Origin: JAAYCU01 sp964642815
GTDB lineage: Bacteria > Planctomycetota > Phycisphaerae > UBA1845 > PWPN01
Assembly: GCA_964642815.1 (NCBI GenBank)
Contig: CAZXSA010000144.1
Coordinates: 1 to 12,844 of the forward strand
Length of the DNA stretch: 12,844 nucleotides
Reading direction: 5' to 3'
Below, piece after piece: positions 1-6,995 of this stretch. The stretch's first letter is position 1; each line of letters begins with the position of its first letter. The notes under the pieces were generated by a model, which worked only from the letters and a program-made list of their open reading frames with translations, made no database searches and was not told the origin of the DNA. Made by a program: the position numbers and the translations under genes.

Positions 1-2030
1 ACCCCCGCCCGTTTGATGAATTCCTTTTCATCGATCACTTCCACCCCAAGCTCGCGGGCTTTGTCGAGTTTGCTCCCCGGGTCCGCCCCGGCCACCACGA
101 AGGCCGTCTTCCCGCTGACCGAACCGGCCGCCTTGCCGCCCAGCGATTTGATCAAGTCCTCGGCTTCCTTGCGGCTGAATCGCTCCAGCGTACCGGTCAC
201 GACGATGGTCTTATCGGCAAAGTTTTGTCGCGCGGCCGAACGTTTTTTCCTCGGCTCGGTCATGTTCACCCCGACCGCACGAAGATGCTCGATCGTCCGC
301 TTGCCGCCCTTACTGTGCATGAATTCGATGATGCTGGCCGCGACTTCCGGCCCGATCCCCTCGACCTCCTGCAATCGCTCCGCGTCGGCCTCCACCAGGG
401 CATCCATCGACCCGAAATGCTCCGCCAGAAGCTCGGCCGTGTTAACCCCCACGTGTTGGATATTCAGCGCGGCCAGCAGCCGGGCCAGCGGATTACCCTT
501 GCTCCTCTCAATGGCCGCCAGCAGATTATCCGCGCTCTTGGGCCCCATCCGCTCCAGGGCGACCAGCTCATCCCGCCGGTCCTTGAGCCGATACAAATCC
601 GCGAACTCCGCGACCAACCCGCTATCCACCAACTGCTCGGCCAGCGCCGTCCCCACCCCCTCGATATCCATCTGATCGCGCCCGCAGAAATAGCGCAACC
701 GTTCCTTGATCTGGGCCGGGCAGGCCGGGTTCACGCAGCGCAAAAACACGCCCCCCTCGTCGCGCACCGTCTGACTCGAACACACCGGGCACTGCTCCGG
801 CGGCTTGATCGCCTTGGTGTCTTTCGGCCGGGCCTTCTCGTCCACTTCCACAACCTGCGGGATGATCTCGCCGGCCTTCTCGACATACACGAAATCGCCC
901 GCGCGCACGCCCAATCGCTCGATCTGGTCGAAATTATGCAGAGAAGCGCTCTTGACCGTCGTGCCGGCCAGCAGCACCGGTTCAAGGTTGGCCACCGGGG
1001 TGATCGTCCCCAGCTTGCCCACCTGAAAACGTACCGAGTGCAGCTTTGTCCGGGCTCGTTCGGCCGCGTATTTATACGCGATGCACCACCGCGGCGAACG
1101 GCTGGTGGCTCCCAGCGCGCGACGCTGATCGATACGATCAACCTTGACCACCACCCCATCCGTGGCGTATGCCGCCGTATGGCGTTTCTTGTCCCACGCG
1201 TGAATCTCGCGAATCACCGCGTCGATGTCCGCGACCCGTTTCATGTGCGGGTTGATCGGGATCCCCCAGGCCTTGAACTGCTCGAACAATTCCCAATGCG
1301 TCTCCACCGACAACGGCTCGATCTGTCCGAAACCGTGGGCGATAAAGGACAGCCGCCGTTGGGCCACGATCCGTGAGTCGAGCTGCTTCAGCGTGCCGGC
1401 CGTCGCGTTACGCGGATTGGCGAAGGTCGGCTCGCCGGCCGCCTCGCGTTGCTTGTTGTATTTCTCGAAGTCCGCCGTTGGCCAGAACACCTCGCCGCGC
1501 ACCTCGACCACATCCGGCACTTTCCGGGCAAAAAGACCGCCACCGGCCGTCAAACGCAGGGGAATCGCCCGGATCGTCCGGGCATTCAGGGTGATATCGT
1601 CGCCCCGCTCGCCATCTCCCCGCGTCGCCGCCAGAACCAGGTGGCCATCCTCGTAACGCAACGACACGGCCACCCCGTCGATCTTCGGATCGATCACGTA
1701 AGCATACCGCTCGCCGCCCAACCCCTTGGCCACGCGGCGGTCAAATTCCCGCAACTCACCCTCGTTGTAGGTGTTATCGATCGACAACATCGGCACGGCG
1801 TGGGTTACCTGAACGAAACCCTCCAGCGGTTGCCCCCCCACCCGCCGTGTCGGCGAATCCGGCGTCACCAGCTCGGGATACTGGCTTTCCAGCTCGACAA
1901 GCTGCCGGTACAGCTTGTCATACTGCTGGTCGGATATCTCCGGTTCCGCCTGCACGTAGTACAGATAATCATGCTTGCGAATCTCTTCGCGCAGTTCGGC
2001 GATTCTTTTCTCGGCTTCCCGACGGTTCAT
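1..2030 (-). CDS. ligA: NAD-dependent DNA ligase LigA (3' end beyond window)
   Basis: Seals nicks in duplex DNA in replication and repair, using NAD+ to adenylate its active-site lysine. The reverse strand translates without interruption for 676 codons. Domain Ia is at residues 1-60 (HDYLYYV, QYDKLY). The adenylation motif DPKIDG has catalytic Lys116. RGEVF, DGVVVKV (Asp291, Lys296) and WCIAYKY (Lys320) are the remaining nucleotidyltransferase motifs. The four-cysteine zinc finger uses Cys414, 417, 432 and 437. Helix-hairpin-helix repeats follow, and a BRCT domain runs from about 602 to the edge. Only the last few residues and the stop should be missing. An in-frame TGA lies three codons before the ATG, which fixes the start; no clear Shine-Dalgarno is visible. 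It lies 38 bases after the macro-domain gene and may share its transcript. One oddity is that the usual Glu two residues before the catalytic Lys is Asp114. The family call is certain. Confidence 0.97.
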   Translation of the reverse strand, partial: MNRREAEKRIAELREEIRKHDYLYYVQAEPEISDQQYDKLYRQLVELESQYPELVTPDSPTRRVGGQPLEGFVQVTHAVPMLSIDNTYNEGELREFDRRVAKGLGGERYAYVIDPKIDGVAVSLRYEDGHLVLAATRGDGERGDDITLNARTIRAIPLRLTAGGGLFARKVPDVVEVRGEVFWPTADFEKYNKQREAAGEPTFANPRNATAGTLKQLDSRIVAQRRLSFIAHGFGQIEPLSVETHWELFEQFKAWGIPINPHMKRVADIDAVIREIHAWDKKRHTAAYATDGVVVKVDRIDQRRALGATSRSPRWCIAYKYAAERARTKLHSVRFQVGKLGTITPVANLEPVLLAGTTVKSASLHNFDQIERLGVRAGDFVYVEKAGEIIPQVVEVDEKARPKDTKAIKPPEQCPVCSSQTVRDEGGVFLRCVNPACPAQIKERLRYFCGRDQMDIEGVGTALAEQLVDSGLVAEFADLYRLKDRRDELVALERMGPKSADNLLAAIERSKGNPLARLLAALNIQHVGVNTAELLAEHFGSMDALVEADAERLQEVEGIGPEVAASIIEFMHSKGGKRTIEHLRAVGVNMTEPRKKRSAARQNFADKTIVVTGTLERFSRKEAEDLIKSLGGKAAGSVSGKTAFVVAGADPGSKLDKARELGVEVIDEKEFIKRAG

Positions 2031-2068
2031 GTTCTGGTCTCACGGGGTTAGATTAAGCATCATCACGT

Positions 2069-2605
2069 TTATTCCGGCCGCTTCGTTTCCCGGAGTACTT
2101 CCTCATACACACCATAGGCCCGATCATCGAACAGCACGAAGATAACCTGCTCAAGTTCGGGGTGATTTTTCAGGAAACCAACGACCTCATCCCGCGCGAT
2201 CCGGGCGGCGTCCCGGATGGGGTAGCCATAGACGCCGCAACTGATGGCCGGGAAGGCGATGGACTTGCAGCCGTTCTCGACGGCCAGCCTCAAGGCGGTA
2301 CGGTAACAACCGGCCAGAAGGTCCGGCTCGCCGTGCCGTCCGTCGCGGTAGACCGGCCCGACCGCGTGGATAACATGCCTGGCCGGCAGCTTGTAACCAC
2401 GAGTGATCCGGGCCGAGCCGGTCGGGCAACCACCGAGCGCGCGACACTCGGCCAGCAATTCCGACCCGGCCGCCCGATGGATCGCCCCGTCCACCCCCCC
2501 GCCGCCCAATAACGAGGTATTGGCCGCATTGACGATCGCATCGATTTCGACGCGCGTAATGTCGCCTTTTCGCAACTTGATTCGATCGTAAACGGATGGG
2601 TTCAT
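2069..2605 (-). CDS. MacroD-type macro domain protein, O-acetyl-ADP-ribose deacetylase / ADP-ribosyl hydrolase (YmdB-like)
   Basis: A single macro domain of 178 residues, about the family length (E. coli YmdB is of similar size). Family members remove ADP-ribose from acidic residues and deacetylate O-acetyl-ADP-ribose in the cytoplasm. Visible motifs: GDIT at residues 14-17, NAAN at 26-29, the glycine loop GGGGVDGAIH at 34-43, a conserved HAVGPVY strand, and SCGVYGYP near the C-terminal third. Asn29 and Asp39 match catalytic Asn25 and Asp35 of E. coli YmdB. A TTG at 2641 would add 12 residues, but I prefer the ATG at 2605: it fits the fold boundary and sits six bases after a good -10 box, suggesting a leaderless mRNA. 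No Shine-Dalgarno precedes either start. The gene lies between a 63-residue unknown protein and ligA on the same strand. The family is very sure; the physiological substrate is not known. Confidence 0.93.
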   Translation of the reverse strand: MNPSVYDRIKLRKGDITRVEIDAIVNAANTSLLGGGGVDGAIHRAAGSELLAECRALGGCPTGSARITRGYKLPARHVIHAVGPVYRDGRHGEPDLLAGCYRTALRLAVENGCKSIAFPAISCGVYGYPIRDAARIARDEVVGFLKNHPELEQVIFVLFDDRAYGVYEEVLRETKRPE

Positions 2606-2611
2606 GAAGGC

Positions 2612-2641
2612 ACTATATCGGCCTTGCGGATGAGGCGTCAA
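2612..2641 (-). promoter_or_regulatory. Putative sigma-70-type promoter of the macro-domain gene
   Basis: Read on the minus strand, TTGACG (2641-2636, five of six consensus bases) is followed after 18 bases by TATAGT (2617-2612, five of six). Transcription would begin about seven bases after the -10 box, at or next to the A of the ATG at 2605. That implies a leaderless transcript and agrees with the lack of a ribosome binding site. It also implies that the macro gene, perhaps with ligA, can be transcribed independently of the upstream small gene. The match is by eye only. Confidence 0.5.
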
Positions 2642-2686
2642 TGAATGTTAGCGGAGATATAACAACGCGGTAATCACGGCCAGCTT

Positions 2687-2878
2687 TCAAGCTCGGACCG
2701 CTGTCGCCAGATGAAAACGCACCATGTTGGCCACCTCGTCCCGCTCATATTCGGTCAGACCAAAGGTGAACCGCTTCATCTGACGAGCGACCGCCTCGGT
2801 GATTTCATTTGAGGCCACGCAACGAACCGCTTCCACAATCAGACTGGCTATCAGGTTGGCATCGATTGACCGGCTCAT
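2687..2878 (-). CDS. Small hypothetical protein, 63 residues
   Basis: I do not recognise this protein. Its start at 2878 is supported by a strong AGGAG eight bases upstream; a longer in-frame reading to 3079 runs through AT-rich intergenic DNA and has no such signal. The product is soluble-looking and probably mostly helical: a hydrophobic N-terminal helix (ANLIASLIVEAVRCVAS), a basic middle (RQMKRF) and a C-terminal stretch EYERDEVANMVRFHL. It has no signal peptide, membrane segment or cysteine motif (one Cys only). It is the first gene of a minus-strand series with the macro gene (81 bases on) and ligA, and is divergent from the PurF-like gene. A small regulator or partner protein is possible but nothing in the sequence shows it. 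Confidence 0.65.
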   Translation of the reverse strand: MSRSIDANLIASLIVEAVRCVASNEITEAVARQMKRFTFGLTEYERDEVANMVRFHLATAVRA

Positions 2879-3207
2879 GACTGATCTCCTTTTTGATCGC
2901 GGGTCATTCCGCTGAGGGAGAATTGGCCTTAAGTCCGGTAAACCTTTCAGAGACCGACCCGTAAACCAGAAAACCATATCCGGCGGCTGAAAAATCCTCG
3001 CTGATGCATAATAGCTTATAAAACATTCATATATCATTATTTTATCTAATATATCACCAGAAATCCTCGCCTTTCCCACCCTTTTTCCTTGCCGGATAAC
3101 CCCCCGGAAGCTAATCTTAAGTCTTCACCTGAGTAAGTCATCCAAAGGTCGGCCGCCGCGTTCCGGTGCCCCGCCGACATGAACCGGACAGCAGGAGGTG
3201 TTGACCC
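2879..3207. other. Divergent intergenic region with AT-rich core
   Basis: This is the 329-base spacer between the minus-strand small gene and the plus-strand PurF-like gene. About 3005-3060 is strikingly AT-rich (TTATTTTATCTAATATATC and similar), whereas the flanks are GC-rich. It must hold both divergent promoters. One weak plus-strand candidate is TTGCCG at 3089-3094, 17 bases, then TAATCT at 3112-3117; on the minus strand a TATTAT lies within the AT core. Both flanking genes have strong Shine-Dalgarno sequences here (AGGAG before 2878, AGGAGGT before 3208). No RNA gene or convincing operator palindrome was seen. Confidence 0.55.
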
Positions 3208-4740
3208 ATGGGCGGATTGTTCGCGGCTGTTTCCCACGACGATTGCGTGCAGGATCTATTTTACGGCACGGACTACCACTCGCACCTGGGGACGAAGCGA
3301 GGTGGCTTGGCCGTCGCCAACGCCAGCGGCTACACCCGCTTCATCCATAACATCAGCAACGCCCAATTCCGCTCCAAATTCGAGGACGACATCGGCCGCA
3401 TGCGCGGAAATCGCGGCATCGGGGTCATCAGCGACTACGAGGACCAGCCGTTGATCATCGGCAGCCATCTTGGCGTATATGCCATCGTGACCGTCGGGCT
3501 GGTACGCAACACCCACGAACTCGCCCGCCAAGCCCTTGGCAAGCGCCGCATCCATTTCTCCGAAATGAGCGGCGGCGAGATCAACCCCACGGAACTGATC
3601 GCCACCCTCATTAACCAGGAATCGTCTTTCGTTGACGGTATCCATAAGGTCCAGGAGTCCATCGACGGGTCGTGTTCGCTTCTGCTGTTGACCCATGAAG
3701 GCGTCTACGCCGCGCGAGACAAGTACGGCCGCACGCCGCTGGTCCTCGGTCGCAAACAAGGGGCCTACGCCGTCACTCTTGAAACCTGCGCCCTGCCCAA
3801 TCTCGACTACCAGGTGGACCGCTTCCTCGGGCCCGGCGAGATCGTGCGTGTCACCGAGGACGGCGTCGAGCAAATGAAACCGCCGGGCTCGCGGATGCAG
3901 ATTTGCACGTTTCTCTGGGTTTATTACGGCTACCCGGCATCGAGCTACGAGAACATCAACGTCGAGGCCGCCCGCAACCGGTGCGGAGCCGCCTTGGCCC
4001 GTAAGGACGATGTCGAGGTCGATCTCGTCGCCGGCATCCCCGATTCGGGCACCGGCCACGCCATCGGCTACGCCAACGAGGCCGGCGTGCCGCTGCAGCG
4101 TCCGTTCGTCAAGTATACGCCCACTTGGCCGCGCAGCTTCATGCCCCAGGACCAATCCATGCGCAACCTCGTGGCCGGCATGAAACTCATCCCCATACGC
4201 GACCTTATCAATGGCCGCAGGCTGCTGTTCTGCGAGGACTCGATCGTCCGCGGTACGCAACTGCGCAAGACGATCCGCGAGCTGTTCGCGTACGGGGCGA
4301 AGGAAATCCACATGCGTCCGGCCTGTCCGCCGCTGGTGTACGGCTGCAAGTTCCTGAATTTCTCGCGTTCCAAGTCCGAAATGGACCTGGCCGCCCGCAA
4401 GGCGATCAAGGATCTGGACGGCCGCGGCTCCTGCCTGAGCGAATACGCCAAGTGCGGTAGTTGCAAGTACCAGGCCATGGTCGAGCGTATCCGCGAACAG
4501 CTCGGTCTGACCTCCCTCAAATATCAAACCCTCGAAGATCTGGTGGAGGCCATCGGCCTGCCCAAGGAAAAGCTCTGTACCTATTGCTGGGACGGAGTTG
4601 ATAGCCGTGAGTTTCGTCTGGAGCACGAGAACCAGATACCCGCCGGCCTCTCGGAAGCCGCAAGGAACAAACTCATCATGCCACCCCTCCGCGGTCCCGG
4701 CCGCCCCCCGCGCCTCAAAAGAGATTCGATCAAACCGTGA
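3208..4740 (+). CDS. PurF-like amidophosphoribosyltransferase homologue with a dismantled glutaminase site
   Basis: 510 residues, two-domain PurF architecture: an Ntn-type glutaminase fold (about 2-225) and a type I phosphoribosyltransferase (about 230-470). PurF makes phosphoribosylamine from PRPP and glutamine, the first step of purine synthesis. The PRPP loop CEDSIVRGT is at 342-350. Cys233, Cys380, Cys457 and Cys460 align with the four 4Fe-4S ligands of Bacillus PurF. The nucleophilic Cys is absent: the protein begins MGGLFAA, not MCG. By eye, the equivalents of E. coli Arg73, Asn101 and Asp127 are also replaced (near Ser74, Val96, Pro127). AGGAGGT precedes the ATG and an in-frame TGA lies two codons upstream, so no longer N-terminus carries the Cys. 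Residues 404-420 hold an extra Cys-rich segment (Cys409, 416, 419), and the tail is basic (GRPPRLKR). From memory, MGG-starting homologues exist in Bacteroidetes. It may use free ammonia or another acceptor, so I withhold the symbol purF. Confidence 0.88.
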   Translation: MGGLFAAVSHDDCVQDLFYGTDYHSHLGTKRGGLAVANASGYTRFIHNISNAQFRSKFEDDIGRMRGNRGIGVISDYEDQPLIIGSHLGVYAIVTVGLVRNTHELARQALGKRRIHFSEMSGGEINPTELIATLINQESSFVDGIHKVQESIDGSCSLLLLTHEGVYAARDKYGRTPLVLGRKQGAYAVTLETCALPNLDYQVDRFLGPGEIVRVTEDGVEQMKPPGSRMQICTFLWVYYGYPASSYENINVEAARNRCGAALARKDDVEVDLVAGIPDSGTGHAIGYANEAGVPLQRPFVKYTPTWPRSFMPQDQSMRNLVAGMKLIPIRDLINGRRLLFCEDSIVRGTQLRKTIRELFAYGAKEIHMRPACPPLVYGCKFLNFSRSKSEMDLAARKAIKDLDGRGSCLSEYAKCGSCKYQAMVERIREQLGLTSLKYQTLEDLVEAIGLPKEKLCTYCWDGVDSREFRLEHENQIPAGLSEAARNKLIMPPLRGPGRPPRLKRDSIKP

Positions 4741-4772
4741 ATACGCAGGAATAAGCCCGTCCGCTGCGGGAA

Positions 4773-4791
4773 AAGCCGCTGGAAGCGGCTT
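4773..4791 (+). terminator. Stem-loop after the PurF-like gene, possible weak terminator
   Basis: AAGCCGCT and AGCGGCTT form a perfect 8-base stem with a 3-base GGA loop, 32 bases after the stop codon. There is no T-tract downstream, so it may stabilise the mRNA 3' end or act with Rho rather than being a classical intrinsic terminator. Confidence 0.35.
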
Positions 4792-4927
4792 GTGTTCGAG
4801 CGTTTGCGGGCAGGTAACGGCCAACCCTATGGCGGTTGTTTCCAAGCGTTTGCCGCAGGCGATGGTCAATCCTTACATGACTGAGGATCGGGGATCGGGT
4901 CTGAAACCATTGGCCAACCGAAACAGT

Positions 4928-4972
4928 CCCGAAACCCTAGACCCGAACCCCTAAACCCGAAACCCGATACCC
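4928..4972 (-). repeat. Telomere-like heptamer array / G-quadruplex motif
   Basis: CCC triplets occur at 4928, 4935, 4942, 4949, 4956, 4963 and 4970, an exact 7-base period. The units are variants of CCCGAAA and CCCTAAA. On the minus strand this gives seven runs of at least three G separated by 3-4 base loops, well beyond the four needed for an intramolecular G-quadruplex. Part of it (4940-4951) is also an 11-of-12 inverted repeat of GGGGATCGGGTC at 4890-4901. Function is unknown. Confidence 0.7.
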
Positions 4973-5106
4973 TTCTCGCCCATTTGACGGATAACCCGAA
5001 AACGCGAGAATGGACAACGCCCGGATCGTGAACATCCGGCGTAACGCGGAGCGCGATTACCGGAGAACGCTATATTTCATCCCCCTGTTACAACCGAGGA
5101 ATCATC

Positions 5107-6549
5107 ATGCGAACAATGACTCGTACTTGCCACTTGCTGATCGCGATCATGGCCGTCGTGTCCACCGGCTGCAAGGCCACGGCGGATCGCGGCCCGTCGA
5201 AATACGTGCTCGAACCGGCCAAGCGGGTGCCGGTCGCTTACGATGTGGACGTGGTCGTGGTCGGCGGCGGCATTGGTGGGGTTTTCGCCGCCCTGGCAGC
5301 GGCCCGCGAAGGCGCGGATACCGTTTTGATCGAAAGGTTCGGCACCGTGGGCGGAAATCTGGGGCCGGCCATGAACTCGCCCGAGGATTCCTACACGCTG
5401 GAAGAAGGAGGCCACGTCCTTTACAAAGGCGCACCGATGGATCCGGTCAAAGGAGACAAAGCCGGGCTGGTCCGAGAGTTCGCCGACCGCTATTTCGCCA
5501 TCAAGCCGGATAAAACCAAGCGATTCATGGCCGACTCCAACATCGGCGTTCACGTGGCCTTCAACATGCTTAAGGAGGCCGGTGTCAAGATGATGCTTTC
5601 CGCCTATGCGGCCGACCCGATCATGGAAAACAACAAGGTTCGCGGCGTCTTTGTCGAAAACAAATCCGGCCGTCAGGCGGTCAGGGCCAAAGTCGTTATC
5701 GACGCGACCGGCGAGGCGGATATCGCCCGCCGGGCCGGTGCGTCTATCCTCTGGCCTTCCAATACCTGGGAACTGGACCATCATTCGCCCACGGGGATGG
5801 GGATCTGGGCCATGGTCGGCGGCATCGACCGCAAAAAACTCGATGTGAAAAAGTCCCAGGAAATCAGTTTGACCCAGGATATCGGCGGCATCGCCGAGAT
5901 TAACAGCGGCGGACTAATGACCTGGCCAGCCGGCCCCGACGAAAACCTCGCCTGCATCAAGGCCCAACTGGTTCGACCACATCCAAAGGTCGATGCGGCC
6001 AACGCCGAACACATCTCGCTGCTCGAGGTCGGCGTCCGCCAGTGCATCTTCGAGTATGTCCAGCGTTGCCGGAAGGAAGTCCCCGGTTGCGAGAATGCGT
6101 ATCTCTTGTTCATCGCTCCGTTCCTGGGGGCCCGCGGCGGGCCGTGCATCGAAGGCGAATATACTCTGACCGCGAACGACTGCCGGGCGGGAAAGCTTTT
6201 CGACGACGTGATTTATGTCTACGGCGAGGGAAACGCCCTTCGCTACGCCGGTGAGCACGGCGGATTCGTCTGGGCCGATGTTCCTTACCGGGTCATGATC
6301 CCCAAAAAACTGGACGGACTTATCGCTGTCGGCCGCAGCGCCTCCGGCTATCCCGACACCCTGCTGCGCATCCGCGAGGGCGTAATGGTCATGGCCCAGG
6401 CCGGCGGGACCGCGGCGGCCATGGCGGCCAAGGAAAACATCAATCCACGAAACGTGAATATCAAACAACTTCAGAAAAAGCTCTTGCAGGCGGGTTTCTA
6501 TCTGGGCGACGAAAAACGCCTCGCGGAGTTGGGGTTGCGGGATGAATAA
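5107..6549 (+). CDS. Exported FAD-dependent oxidoreductase (FAD_oxidored family), predicted lipoprotein
   Basis: 480 residues. Residues 1-22 form a signal sequence: a basic start, hydrophobic LLIAIMAVV, and the lipobox STGC with Cys22 as the likely lipidated residue. The mature part opens with a Rossmann FAD site: VVVVGGGIGGV (Gly53, 55, 58) and the strand-end Glu76, then the GTVGGNLG turn. The C-terminal FAD-contacting segment, GLIAVGRSASGYPDTLLRIR followed by AQAGGTAAAMA, is typical of the FAD_oxidored family (PF12831-type), where many members lack a known substrate. GAGGA precedes the ATG by six bases. No twin-arginine motif is present, so the signal is Sec-type, unusual for a flavoprotein that normally binds FAD before export. 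It stands alone, convergent with the toxin gene. The enzyme class is secure; substrate and final location are inference. Confidence 0.88.
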   Translation: MRTMTRTCHLLIAIMAVVSTGCKATADRGPSKYVLEPAKRVPVAYDVDVVVVGGGIGGVFAALAAAREGADTVLIERFGTVGGNLGPAMNSPEDSYTLEEGGHVLYKGAPMDPVKGDKAGLVREFADRYFAIKPDKTKRFMADSNIGVHVAFNMLKEAGVKMMLSAYAADPIMENNKVRGVFVENKSGRQAVRAKVVIDATGEADIARRAGASILWPSNTWELDHHSPTGMGIWAMVGGIDRKKLDVKKSQEISLTQDIGGIAEINSGGLMTWPAGPDENLACIKAQLVRPHPKVDAANAEHISLLEVGVRQCIFEYVQRCRKEVPGCENAYLLFIAPFLGARGGPCIEGEYTLTANDCRAGKLFDDVIYVYGEGNALRYAGEHGGFVWADVPYRVMIPKKLDGLIAVGRSASGYPDTLLRIREGVMVMAQAGGTAAAMAAKENINPRNVNIKQLQKKLLQAGFYLGDEKRLAELGLRDE

Positions 6550-6559
6550 CAAAGAGTAA

Positions 6560-6579
6560 CTTGGCTCAATGGAACCAAG
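6560..6579. terminator. Short stem-loop between convergent genes
   Basis: CTTGGCTC and GAACCAAG can pair with one mismatch around an AATG loop, midway between the stops of the FAD oxidoreductase and the toxin gene. No T-tract follows on either strand. It is a possible shared 3' end structure, weakly supported. Confidence 0.25.
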
Positions 6580-6596
6580 CTCTACAATAGTCCGAA

Positions 6597-6995
6597 CTAT
6601 GGCAATTCAAATAAAGCCAATCGGTTGACACAGCTAAATTCGCGACGGTTCAAGGTGGCTACCGGCAAACCGCTGACCAAAGCTACACAGGCTATCGCCA
6701 GATCGCGAAATCCGATAATCGCATTTCGCGCTTTCAGGTCTTCCGCCTCGATAGACACTTGCAGGGCCATTTCTTCGGTCAAAGGCAGAATCTCCACACC
6801 GTAAAGGACTTTTTCGACCTCGGTTCGCATCAGCGGTGTTCGAGCCCCATAGCAGAGTTCGGCCACGACGACACTCGATGTAACCAATCGGTGATGAAGC
6901 TCTTGGATACGAGCCAGCGTGGTGGAAGCCTTATCTCGCTCTCGGATATGTTCGATGAACAGGCTGGTATCAATCAAAATTTTTCGGGGTTCCAT
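6597..6995 (-). CDS. PIN-domain toxin of VapC type
   Basis: 132 residues, the normal VapC length. VapC toxins are Mg2+-dependent ribonucleases that cut specific tRNA or rRNA sites when freed from their antitoxin. The PIN acidic residues are present: Asp9 in ILIDTSLFIE, Glu46 in VVVAELCYGA, and Asp98 in GFRDLAIACVA, with Asn116 in the late TLNRREF motif where Asp or Asn is usual. The ATG at 6995 lies inside the antitoxin gene, giving a 22-base overlap and probable translational coupling; the GAGG upstream is a modest ribosome binding site. No active-site residue is missing, so the toxin looks functional. The surrounding DNA appears less GC-rich than the flanking genes, consistent with, but not proof of, horizontal acquisition. 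Confidence 0.9.
   Translation of the reverse strand: MEPRKILIDTSLFIEHIRERDKASTTLARIQELHHRLVTSSVVVAELCYGARTPLMRTEVEKVLYGVEILPLTEEMALQVSIEAEDLKARNAIIGFRDLAIACVALVSGLPVATLNRREFSCVNRLALFELP

Larger units (their letters stand above)
4741..5106. other. Intergenic region with stem-loop and telomere-like repeat
   Basis: 366 bases between the PurF-like gene and the FAD oxidoreductase gene. It holds a perfect 8-base inverted repeat just after the PurF-like stop, then about 90 unremarkable bases, then a G-rich stretch (4884-4901) facing a C-rich heptamer array (4928-4972). The last 60 bases hold a TATATT at about 5071 without a matching -35, and a good GAGGA before the next start. Short readings through this region, such as one from 5010, have no ribosome binding site and I do not accept them as genes. 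Confidence 0.6.

Noticed and set aside
225..1376. 383-codon plus-strand frame opposite ligA
   Set aside because: Shadow of ligA: the minus strand gives every LigA motif in order, while this reading is His/Arg/Leu-rich without motifs.
2687..3079. Longer 130-codon version of the small minus-strand gene
   Set aside because: The extension runs through AT-rich intergenic DNA; the strong AGGAG fixes the start at 2878.
3256..4869. 537-codon open frame on the minus strand, antisense to the PurF-like gene
   Set aside because: It mirrors the PurF-like frame in GC-rich DNA; the translation has no recognisable domain, while the plus strand has clear PurF motifs and a perfect ribosome site.
5010..5513. 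167-codon frame overlapping the start of the FAD oxidoreductase gene
   Set aside because: Arg/Gly-rich out-of-frame reading with no ribosome site; the 5107 frame has a signal sequence and FAD motifs.
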